From Salvator merianae (lineage: Eukaryota > Chordata > Lepidosauria > Squamata > Teiidae), in the NCBI GenBank assembly GCA_003586115.2, contig QVOM02000073.1, positions 26,734,186 through 26,798,185 on the forward strand: DNA of 64,000 nucleotides, written 5' to 3'. How positions within the stretch are numbered: position 1 is the stretch's first letter; every line of letters starts with the position of its first letter. A program made the position numbers and the translations under genes. Below are positions 46,608 through 56,978 of this stretch, piece after piece. The notes beneath the pieces are model-generated. The model did no database searches and had not been told where the DNA came from. It saw only the letters and a program-made list of their open reading frames with translations.

Positions 46608-47696
46608 TTCAAACATAGGTAAGATCCACGCCATGTCTTTGTCATGTCATGGAACTGAAAGTGCAGGAATCCCTTGTCTCTGTCCCCTCTTTGCATTGTG
46701 GGTACATTCACAGACTGCAGGGTCTGCAGGACCCCTCATTCAAGTGCCCACACTCTGCCGCTAGAGCACTGTAACTGCAGGACAGTAGAAAGAGCTCTAA
46801 CAGCTCTTCCTACTACTGTTCTTACTTGCTATGCAGATTTCCTTTACAATGCTTCCTGTGATGATGAACACAGAAAATGGCTGGCATCCACAGCCATTTC
46901 TTTTGTTCATCAAAATAGCTGTGGGTGAAAACACTGAAGCTGAGGAATGAAATTTCCCAATCTGTGATGCTTTTTGTGGCTAGGAGCAGCAGCAGGCATG
47001 TGGAGAATACACCACCAGCGTAACACTTGCCAGTGTGTTGAGGAAAGAGCACTGAAGCAGCAGCCTTCATTCTCAGGACTTGAAACGTGCCAGTCACAGA
47101 TGTGCCACATATATAAAAATAAAAAATTACATCAAATCACAAATATGTGGGTGAAAGGACTCAAGTAGATGAACCTGAAAATGTGCTGATTGAGTAAAAT
47201 ATCTTGAACTCTGTCCATATTTATTGTGTCAAGTCATAAAATTAAGTTAGAAAAATCAAAGAATATAAAATTAATTAAAATGTCAATATATATACACATC
47301 TATACTTTATCTGTTTCTCTGTAATGCTATTTGGTTTCCAATGAACAAGAAGTAAAAATGTAGCAGAAGATGTTTTTATGTATCTCAAAGCCCACATTCA
47401 GCTTGCACAATCATGTAAATCAACCTTCTTTCAATGGATTGGAAGCTGCAATTTTATCTCTAATTTCAAATGTGTTTCCACCACACACATATATTCTTCA
47501 GTGGTGCAATTTGCAATAAATACTAGCGATGTGCCAAACAACTTCATCAATTTCACTTTTCGTACAAAAACAGTGTTTTCATTATCTTTGTACAAAATGC
47601 AAAAAAAATCACATTCATTATAATCTAGAAACAAACACAAATGTGAAAGATACCATTATTTTCACCAATTTTTTATGATCTTCCTAATTTTCATCA

Positions 47697-48349
47697 TTTT
47701 TGATGGGCCTGTATTCTATCTTGTACTGTGCTCATTTGGCAGTAGTTTTACAGGGTTATAAGGTTAAAGGGGAAGAAATTAGAATAAATCTCTTTGCAGA
47801 TGATGCGATGATAACTCAGACACATAGGGAAATGGTATTAACACTTAGAAACATTTTAGAAACTTTTACTCAAATGTTGGGTTTAAAAATAAATATAACT
47901 AAACCAGAAATAATGTTTCTTAACACTTCATCTCAAGAGCAGATTGAAGAAAGATGGTTAACTGGATTAAAATTGGGAGTTTAAAAAGATGAAGTATTTA
48001 ATGGTAATTCTTAACACAAATATTAATAAATTATTTTATAAAAATTATAGACAAGAATGGAAGAAAGTTAATGAACAGTTTAAAAAACAAAACAAAACCT
48101 AAAGTAATGTCCATACCATAAAAAATAAGAGTGGTGAAAATGTTTATTATCACAAGGGGTTTGTATCTATATCAAACAGTACCTGAAAAAGTAAGTATTA
48201 GGGTATTGAAACAATGGGATAGTGAAATAAACTGAATATTTAATACAAAACAACCAAGATTAAGGAAAATGCTATTAAATACGTGAATTCATGAAGGATG
48301 ATGGTCTATTCCCCCTCTGGAGAAATATTTTGTGTCTGTTATAGTAGTA

Positions 48350-48388
<39 letters not shown>

Positions 48389-49090
48389 TTAGAAGTTAGA
48401 AGTAATAATAATAATAATAATAATAATAATGTTAGAAGTTAGAAAAAAAGTGGGTAAAAATAGAGAAAAAGCAACACAATTTAGAGAATAGTAGTTTAAT
48501 GTGGACTAAGATGCCAGTGAGAAAATTTAGAGAATTATACGGACCAATGAAACAAGTAATGGAAATCTGGAGAATCTAGCAACAGAAATTAGCACAATAG
48601 ATATCAAAATATACAATTATTGAATATATAAATAAAGATTAAGTGTTAGAAGAAAGAATATTACACCAATCAAAGGAAAATGGGTTTAAATATTTGAAGG
48701 ATCTATATAATATTAGAGAGGAATGGAGGGAACAGGAGATAAGACAGGCTCTGGGGAGAAGATGGTTAACTTATAATTCTTTGAGAAATTAGTATGTAAC
48801 TAATAATATACAGTTACTGATCCACAGGCCATTGACAGAGATAAAGGAAATAATGGAAGAAAGTTTGAAGCACCAGTGGCAGCCGGATGAAAGAAAAAAA
48901 GGGACTAGGTGGGCCAATAATTCCCAAAGAAAAAGTAAACAAAAAGAAAGCACAAAAATGGTAAAAAAGCTACAAAGTAAGGGGAAAAGAGAAAGCACTG
49001 CATATAGGGGAAATTAGAATCCTGAAAAATGAAAGAAGGAAAGGAAAAAAGGGGAAAGGACGCAAGGAGGGAGAGGTAGAAAAGAAATCC
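47697..49090 (+). pseudogene. L1 LINE ORF2 fragment (RT palm to C-terminus)
   Basis: The first segment, 47700-47984, has GYKVKGEEIRINLFADDAMI, the L1-type RT motif C with FADD, then LKINITKPE. In shifting frames the sequence continues with YKNYRQEWKKV, LYLYQTVPEKV and PRLRKMLLN, the order found after the RT in L1 ORF2. Near 48700-49010 it continues with the basic RREEWREQEIRQAL-like and ANNSQRKSKQK-like tail. Many frameshifts and stops are present. The 5' side is truncated, as in most L1 copies. It lies inside hAT copy 6. Confidence 0.8.
48341..48430. repeat. (TAA)n tracts separated by a duplicated 15-mer
   Basis: Two taa arrays are each followed by gttagaagttaga, so one array-plus-spacer unit appears duplicated within the L1 fragment. 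Confidence 0.85.
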
Positions 49091-49095
49091 TACAT

Positions 49096-49096
49096 G

Positions 49097-49152
<56 letters not shown>
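49096..49152. repeat. (CT)n(CA)n compound microsatellite
   Basis: About 27 bases of ct followed by about 30 bases of ca, just after the A/G-rich 3' portion of the L1 fragment. Confidence 0.95.
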
Positions 49153-49154
<2 letters not shown>

Positions 49155-50591
49155 CACCAAGGATGCCAGGCTGCTGATGACATGGGAATCACTCAGTGGC
49201 CTGGGCCAGCATCCATCAGGGTGAGCGCCCAAGGGCCAGTACCAGTCTGAGGACTTGGCCGAGGTGGACAAACCTACAGGCGAGTCTGCTAGAGCAGCAA
49301 CAGCATGAGCACCTCCATTCTGCATTCCCCAATCCATCCGACAGCCAGTGCCACCCTTGTCCCAGAGATCTTCCCTCCCTTCCCTTACTGTTCCAGTGCT
49401 AATGTAAGCCATGAGCCACTGCCAGAGTAAACAACAACTCTGTCTGTTGATACTTTTGCTGAGGTGGGGGAACCTGGCATCTGCATCTGCATCCATACAA
49501 GTAGTACATCTTCCTTGTACCTACACTCCTCCTCCTCAGACTCAGCTGTACTACAAGGAGTCAGTCAAACAAAAGAATATGATAGCAAAGCAAGCAGCAG
49601 CTCAGCTAATAAGGTAAAGGAAAGCCACAATATATTGTTTGGAAAAGGCTTTCCCCTTTAGGGACATATGTTCAATGGTATGATTTCTTCATGGTAGCTC
49701 TGGGGTTGCCGCTGTGTGACATAAGAGGTGGATAGGGGCACTTATTTCAGTCAGGATTTTCTTTCCAGCCCCACAATTGGCCATGGCCAAGCAGCAGAAA
49801 GATCCTCTGCTATTGGGTACCAGGTCGTTTTGAGCTAGAACCTCCAAAATTGCCACAGTGGTTCCTGAGGTGCCCCCAGAGCTCCACATCAAATTTGGAG
49901 GCAGCAGCTGTAAACAGGGTGCCAACTGCACCCCTTTGGATTTCTGCACAATTCTACTGGCTGAACTTCTGTCCCATTTCACCCCTCCCCTAGCTCTCCT
50001 GACACCTTTCTTTTGTGAAAAATTTTGTCAAAGCTTCACATCGAACTTGGAAACAGCATTTTTCATTGGCACGTTTTTTATTGAAAATGAAGCATGTCAG
50101 TCTTCAATTCACTGTGAAGTGAAAAGCGAAAAAAACTTTGTGCACATCCCTAATAAATACTAACCTACTTCCAACGAAACAAAAAAAAAAGTCTGTTTTC
50201 ATTTAGAAGTTATTTTTCTACTCATAAATGGACACATATTGTGATAATTACAACTCATTCCAGAAGCATACAACCACAGAATATTACGGAATATTTATAT
50301 AAAATATAACCCTCCATCACCCAACAAGGGATGGACTAAAAAGCTTGATGCATATCCAGACTAATTAAGTGGACTCCTTCATATAATTAAATGTATTAGT
50401 TGAGTAGATGATGCTTGGTCTGATTGTGACCCATTTGATGTTCCTGCATCTACAATTGCTTGTCTAAAGCCAGGTAAATGGAAAGCTCCCTAGGTAATTT
50501 GCCAGTCTATAGACGCCTTCCATGATAATACAAGGGGTGGCCATTAACTTCTTAATCCTACCACAGAAGCAAATGGCTTGAAGGCATGTTA

Positions 50592-50643
50592 CTAGTAGTC
50601 GTCGTTGTCATTGTCGTCATCGTAGTAGTAGTAGTAGAAGAAG
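50592..50643. repeat. Trinucleotide (GTC/GTA)n tract
   Basis: Interrupted gtc/gtt units pass into pure gta units. The rest of 50161-50950 shows no feature. Confidence 0.8.
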
Positions 50644-50957
50644 TCAATATGATCTCCCTTCAGTTCCATGCATTTGCTTAAATGATGCTGTAAGGTTTTG
50701 ATTTGTTCTCTCCCAAAATGATTTATTTTGCCATGATTTCCATAGGTTTCTTCACCTCCTCACAGATTCCTGTATATAGGGGAAAAAAATGTTGCAGAGA
50801 CTTGAAACTTGGCAGTTATTCATTGAGATAAATATACTACAACGCAAAAAATTTACAGTGTAGTTACCCTTGCACTTTCTGCAGTTACCTTTAGTCAGGG
50901 ACAAGGGCTTCTATGGTTGTCTTCTGGACCACATATATTCACAGATTAATGTGGATC

Positions 50958-51241
50958 TCGAGGCCACCCACACACACACTGGAACACTTCATCTGCTTTA
51001 GATGGAGCGTAATCCCAGTCAGGAGGTGGATGTGACTACTGATGGATTCAAGGGCCCTGATTCTGAACAAGGAGGCATGCTGGGACTACTGGGTCTGGGG
51101 ACAAAATTTGGGAACATGCCAAAGCATGCTGCCAAAATGTGTCCCCTGGTTCCTCCTAGCCCTCTGAGGCTTCATGGCCTGGTCCAAAGCTTTGGGCCAT
51201 GATGTGGACTGGTCTAGAACAAAAAGTGCAGAAAGGCCTCC
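50958..51241. mobile_element. Candidate GGCC-ended palindromic element
   Basis: The right end read inward is ggcctttctgcactttttg, the motif of the 27576/56799 family. The left end is a poorer match (ggccacccacacacac). Internally, gacaaaatttgggaacatgc faces gcatgctgccaaaatgtgtc as an inverted repeat of about 20 bases at 51100-51146. Confidence 0.45.
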
Positions 51242-52210
51242 TGTTAAGATTAAGACAATGGTTTGCTGCCCCCCCAAAAAAATTCCCTTCCTTTTTTGGG
51301 AGTAAAGGATCAGGATTACGGTGTCAGTTTTAAATATGTGTGCATAACTGGTTTAAATAATTTCAGTTATTATTTAATTATACCAATTGCTATGAGTATT
51401 AGTATTTTACAATTTCAAAACTCTGAAGTTGTGTAAAGCTGAGTAAATCTTATCTATTCTATTTCTAGATATGATTGTGTTGAATGTTGCTCAGACCTCT
51501 ACCATTGCAGCTTCCATGTTAGTTATGCTAAAAATTCAAATATCTGCACACAGTTTGAATAAATTTTGTGCACATAATGTTATGCTAATATGTACCTTTA
51601 GATAAGCTAGAAATGTTTAAAGAAAGTTTGCTGCAGAATCCAATTATATTGCCAATTGATAACAGTGCATTCTTTTATTACATTGCTTACAAATTGTTTA
51701 ACAGAGAAGAAAAGACGAGAAGGCTGTCAGACTGATTCTACTTTCGTTACAATAGCTCAGAGTAATGCTTTAACCTTTGTGGCTAAATAAACTCCCAACT
51801 CTGAAAGACAGAGCAGACTTAATGAGGTTTCTTACTTCACACTGAAATGTATTTGCAGTGAAATTTACCCATACTAGGTGAGGAATAGGATTGTTCTCTT
51901 CCATGGAAGCTCAGTGACGCAGAGGCCTAGATGAACTGGCAGCAATCTTGGACCAGTACTGAATACTCTGCACAGACAAACAGAGTCTTGACCAGACAAA
52001 ATTTGTGGATAGTCTTAACACAGAATTAGAACTTAAATTATCTGACAAAGGGTCCCCAAAGGATGTTCCCAACTCAATCTTTCACTCTAGGCAATCCCAC
52101 CTAGAGTTCCTAGGCAATGAAATTCTCACAAAGGGCATTTTTGTGCTGGCTACATTAGAATAGGATAACTATCTTGTTCTAGCACGGAATGGACCATGTA
52201 GTGTGGACAC
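51242..52210. other. No recognised feature
   Basis: AT-rich sequence without credible ORFs. Confidence 0.5.
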
Positions 52211-52530
52211 TATCTGCACTGCAAGGCCCTAGACTGGAATACCAGCAGGATACAAATATTCACACTGTGAATACTGGTATCCTGCTCCTGATCTTTTCCA
52301 TGACAGTGGTGAGGAAGCTTCCAGCTGCTGCCAAGGTGACCAGCAGGCACACACAGCTGTGATCACACGATCGTGCAGGCACAGCCATAGCGCAACATGC
52401 AGCTCTGCATTCACATCTGGGAGCAGATGTGAATGCACTTGACCAGGAGTAGTCTAGCTCCACTGCTAGGCAAGATTGGGAGCAGCTGTAGGCTGCTCCC
52501 AGTCATAGGAACCTCCGCAAAGTGCAGATG
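52211..52530. mobile_element. Probable family A element
   Basis: The left side has a subterminal hairpin (ggaataccagcagga against tcctgctcc with aatactggtatcc; arms around 52236-52292, centred on tcacactgtga). The right side ends near gcaaagtgcagat. The interior gctgtgatcaca-like and gggagcagctg-tgctccc inverted repeats match those in other family A copies. Confidence 0.45.
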
Positions 52531-53658
52531 CTCTCTTGCCAAAATTTCTAGTTCCCATCCTGCAAGAATTTCCTGTCCCTGGAAACTCTATTTTAAGATT
52601 AATAGAAAATAAAATTGTTATTACCTTTCCCAACTTGCTTCTCAGGTTCACATGGGATTTGAGTGGCTATCATGGGCTGGAGCCTGCTCTGATATTCTGT
52701 AAATCTGAACAGTATGGTTGGGGACATAGTCAGCTGTCTGACTATGTGGTCTCTATTATTCTGAAAAGCAGAAGGGATGATGGACAAGCTTCTTTCCAAC
52801 TCCTACCTTACCTCACCTTGACCATCATGCCTTCAAATATCCAGTCCACAATGATGTTCCTGCCAAATGGGCTGAGTGAGTGAAGCAAGGAAAATATGTA
52901 GGTGCAGAAGTACGAACAACAGCTGCCTAGTCATGCAATGAGCAAAATAACAAGAGAAAGGAGGACAGGTTAGGTTGATGAGGGGAGAAGATTTTGGTTT
53001 TGGTTTGGTTCTGGGTTTTTTTTTAATATCACCATAGAAAGAAGGATGTTAACTATAGAGACTTATCAAGTTTTACCTCCCCCCCCCATTCAGGCCAGAA
53101 TCACCCTCCAATTTCCCCCAACCAAGGGAAAGAAGAAAGGCTCTGGGACCACATTCCTCTCTAGCAAGCAAGCAAAACAGCAGGTGAGGAGCAGAGCAGG
53201 TGAGTGAGAGTTCAGGTTGGGCAGACAAGACAAGTCAATGAAAGCTAAGCAGGTGCCCCCAGTGGGAGAAGACACTTGGGGGAGTCCATTACTGCTGATC
53301 AGTGCTCTGTGATCACTCCACTAAATAGGAACAGAGGGAACAAAGAGAGGAAATAGAATTAAGGAGCTACGTGAATTGACATTTTGAAATTCTTTATTAT
53401 TAGATATCACCAGCATGCTTGCCATATATAAGCAATACTTGGCAATATTCCTAGCATTTTGACAGGACTTTATAACTCAGAAAAAGCAAAGTAACTAATG
53501 ATAGAAATCAAACTAATGTAACTACTGAGATCTTTGCATTATTACTGTCACTGTTGTAATGATGCCATGTTAGAACTGATATTTAATGGTATGTGGGCTA
53601 TTATATATGTTACTGGAATGCGTCCTTGGCAAAATATGATAGTGGGTGATTCTGTACT
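52531..53658. other. No recognised feature
   Basis: ORFs up to 115 codons occur (52536-52883), but they have antisense competitors and no domain signal. Confidence 0.4.
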
Positions 53659-53803
53659 GGGCAGTATACAGGACCAGCAAGCATCCTAGGAGCTTCTTTT
53701 CCACATTCTGGTGCACCACCTTGGATCTCCCTTAGACTGCACCAGTGTGCAGAAAAAAAGCTTCTCATGTACTTGTTGGTCCCATATACCAGCCAGTACA
53801 GAC
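53659..53803. repeat. Large imperfect inverted repeat
   Basis: The left arm from tactgggcagtatacagg to cattctggtgcac is answered by gcaccagtgtgcag to atataccagccagta. Arms are about 60 bases with several mismatches and a short loop. It is probably a palindromic MITE of a family not otherwise represented here. Confidence 0.6.
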
Positions 53804-54519
53804 TCATGTAGTGTCTCTTGCTTTCCTCAGTGAAGGATGGAGAAATCAGAGCAGGTGTGCATATGTAAAATTTCCTGATTTTTGCAAAATTAGCCTAAGC
53901 ATAGTTTATAAAGGTATATGTGTCATAATGTTACTCCATAAAAACTCACTCTCAGCCTTCTCTGCACAGACTTACAATCCCTATAAAGCAATTCAAAAGT
54001 AGGAAAAAAGAAAGGTAAATGGAGTGGGGGTAGCCTCCTTTAAATGCACAGTAATCTTGCTTCAAAAAGTCTCGCCTGCAGTTTGTTGAAGAATGTGACT
54101 TATCTTCAAAGTCAATCTGAACATTGTCTTTGGTACGATAATGTGTCAGCAGAGCTCTTTTATGCATACAAGCACAATTTTAGTTTTCAGATTGGTATCA
54201 CTCTTCCTTTGTCAACCTCTTTTTAGTTTTGTTTTTCCTCCTCCCCTAGCACTTCATAGAAGGAGGAGGAGAAAAGGAGGGGAGAGGAGGGAAGGGGAAA
54301 TTGCAAAGTATTTTCTTTTCACACTTTCAGCTTTCTTTATTTTTCCTTTAAAATGTTTTTGTTGGCATCATCAGATAACCTATAATGGTTTTATAAATAT
54401 GCTTTCCAAACAATAATACATTTTCCAAATGTCGTAGCATAAGTAATGTAAAACAAACAACCCTACAAAGAATTCAGTTTAGACCAAACCTAGTCACAGA
54501 ATCCAACAAACAACACTGT
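53804..54519. other. Unassigned sequence with a purine-rich block
   Basis: A purine-rich aggagg run lies at about 54260-54297. Nothing else is recognised. Confidence 0.5.
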
Positions 54520-54924
54520 GGGCCTGTTTGCACTTACCTCTTAGTGAGCATGCAGATGCTCATTAGTTAGGTGTGTCCTGACTCCACTACTACAGCAGCA
54601 TCTGGGAGCATCCACAGCTTGACTGGGAGCAGCTGAATGGCTCCCAATCAGCAGCATTCACACCCTCTTCCAGGTGTGAATGTTGTCAGTGTCAGGTGGT
54701 CCAACTGCAGCTGTGAATGCAGCTGTGCAGTTGCATGCTGCATCCTGATTGCCATGGCAATGGCCAGATATTGCTGTGGCAGTTGTCATGGTGATTGGGC
54801 CTGCCATCCACACTCCAAATGTTGGTGCAGAATGCCACCTTCATACCTGATCTCTTCCAATCTGGTATGGCATAGTGATGCTATTTCCATACCATACCAG
54901 GCTGTAAAGTGTGAATGGGTGCTG
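54520..54924. mobile_element. Asymmetric GGCC-type non-autonomous element (family A)
   Basis: The left end is gggcctgtttgcacttacc, the clearest family A terminus. A subterminal hairpin lies at the right end: ctggtatgg against ccataccag at about 54861-54901. The end reads aagtgtgaat. The interior carries tgggagcagctg, ggtgtgaatg and ccatggcaatgg-type inverted blocks. No target duplication was established. Confidence 0.6.
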
Positions 54925-55949
54925 TAATTCTATAAACAATTTTAGTCTAAAATACTTTAATGTACAAAAACTATAAAGTAATTAAAAAGAAGTCATTATA
55001 AAATAAAAATAAGTTTGACACAACTGTGATCATACAATGCAATTTTGTTCACTCAAATGTACATAGCATAACTTTCACAGATTGAAAAATGTATGCATAT
55101 GCAACATTTATATATTACTATTTTTAATCACTAGTTTTTATATATGAGAGGATCTTTAGATTTTTTAAAAATAAATGGAATTATAGTTTTGTTTGTTGGA
55201 TAGCCCGGGTGGCAAATATAATAGCAAATGCAAAATATAGACTAAATCCTACTGAGAATTCTCATTTTTCCACACATTAACTGAAATAGTTACATTATAT
55301 GGTCAACATTTACTATAGCAATTGTATAATAAAGGAAGATTGCTATAGAAACGGTTAAAAATAAAAAAAACATAAAAATGGGTCATATAACTTATTTTAG
55401 CCATTGCCATTTTTGTAGAATTGACATAATTCATATTGCAAATTATTTATTAGATCTTTCATTCTTAGCAATAATAATGATAAAAAAAAACTAGCAGTGA
55501 AAAATGAAAAGCAAATCAACAGGTTTTAATTGTCATTTAGAAAATTATGAGCTATTAAGAAAAAACATACCAATTTTATGAAAAATTCATTAATAAAACT
55601 GCAAGACTTAAAACTTTTTCACATGGGCAATCATCTCAGCCCACAGAAGGGTCCAAGGGCCTGTCTAAACCAGTGGAGACCTTGAGCCACCCTTAGCATG
55701 CTTTGCCCACACAGAGGAAGCTATGGACCAGGAGGAAGTGCCAAAATGATACTATCCCTGTCCTGCAGTAGGCATCACTGAACTGAAGCAGTCCACAAGT
55801 GGATTATGAAACGAGTGTAGAAAGCACACCTCCATAATCCTGAATACAGTGGGGGACTTTTCAGCAGCACACAAGGAAACATCACCAGAAATGTCTCCAG
55901 CAGCCAGCACACTGCCAAAAAGGGACCAGATGGAAACAGCAGGGTTCCC
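54925..55949. other. AT-rich sequence, no recognised feature
   Basis: Very AT-rich between 54950 and 55620, with many A-runs and no ORF. Confidence 0.5.
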
Positions 55950-56568
55950 AATCTTTGAGGATTGGACCCCAACCTTCAAAGCTGGACCAGTGGCTAGGGC
56001 TGGTTCGGAAGCTGCAACTGGTGCAGAATACAGCAGCAAGACTGCTGACTGGAACAGCTGGCCGGATGCATATCATGCCTGTCTTAAAAGAGCTGCACTG
56101 TCTGCCAATTTGCTACCGAGCCCAATTCAAGGTGTTAACCTTAACCTATAAGACCCTAAATGGCTTGGGCCCCAAATACCTAAAGGAGCGTCTTCTCCCA
56201 TACCAGCCTGCCCGTGCCTTAAGATCTGCAGATGAGGCCTGCCTGGTTGTACCACCACCTTCAACAGCTAAAAGGGTGGGCACCCGGGACAGGGCCTTTT
56301 CAGTGGTGGCCCCAGACTGTGGAACAGTCTTCCCCCTGAGGTGTGTCAAGCTTCCTCACTTTACATCTTTAGGAGAGCAATAAAGACGCACCTATTTACC
56401 CTTGCCTTTGCCTAAAGGTACAGCTTTCCCTCCCTACTTTCAGGCGACTGTTTTATTGCATGCCTTTTATGAGTTTTTGTTTTGTTTTGTTTTAATTGTT
56501 GTAACTCGCCCTGAGACCTTCGGGTATAGGGCAGGATAAAAATGCAAATAAATAAATAAATAAATGGG
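55950..56568 (+). pseudogene. L2-type LINE ORF2 C-terminus and 3' end
   Basis: The open stretch 55955-56383 contains LQLVQNTAARLLTG, LHCLPICYRAQFKVLTLTYK, LNGLGPKYLKERL and RDRAFSVVAP. This is the conserved C-terminal block that follows the RT in L2-like LINEs of fish and reptiles. After the stop come a T-rich 3' UTR, the cgccctgagacc block and an (aata)n tail ending near 56565. The 5' truncation just before LQLVQN is normal for LINE copies. The body is nearly free of stops, so this copy is fairly young. Confidence 0.82.
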
Positions 56569-56798
56569 CTGTCTGAAATGCAGACAGCATTTAACCTGTG
56601 ATAAGATTGCTCTGGCCCAATGTTGGCCAGATTACCTAGCAAAGGTCAGCACGATGTGGTCTACACTATGCAGGAATAACCCTAGTCTGCATTCCTGATA
56701 GACAAGAAAAGGGGCATTTTTTAGTAGGATCCTCCAATCCTGTCACTGGGCCAGATGCACCATATACATGGCTGGTGTATCCTGACCTTGGAGTCTTT

Positions 56799-56978
56799 GG
56801 CCCTTTCTGCATTTGACCTTATACCAGATTATATCCTGGAATAGGGACCTGCCATCTGCATGCTAGTAGGAACTATGGCAGGCCCCATGCAGGGCCTGCT
56901 GTAAACTCCACTAGCATGTGGATAGCAGGTCCCTGTTCTGTGATATGATCCAGAATAAAGCCAAGTGCAGAAAAGGCC
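56799..56978. mobile_element. Palindromic GGCCCTTTCTGCATTTG MITE, copy 2
   Basis: The left arm, ggccctttctgcatttg then accagattatatcc and agggacctgcca, is matched inversely by ggatagcaggtccctg, atatgatccagaat and agtgcagaaaaggcc. It is a sister of 27576-27731. No target duplication was seen. Confidence 0.65.

Larger units (their letters stand above)
47524..50152. mobile_element. hAT-like element, copy 6, complete outer ends, with nested insertions
   Basis: The left terminus is TAGCGATGTGCCAAACAAC. The right terminus read inward is TAGGGATGTGCACAAAG. Both outer flanks are the exact 8-bp repeat ataaatac, at 47516-47523 and 50153-50160. The terminal 150-200 bases on each side are AT-rich and resemble copy 7 (63019-63378). 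An L1 fragment starts about 170 bases inside the left end. Microsatellites and an unrecognised 49155-49860 segment follow before the hAT sequence resumes near 49980. So the original element was much shorter than 2.6 kb, unless the unrecognised segment is its own interior. Confidence 0.8.
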
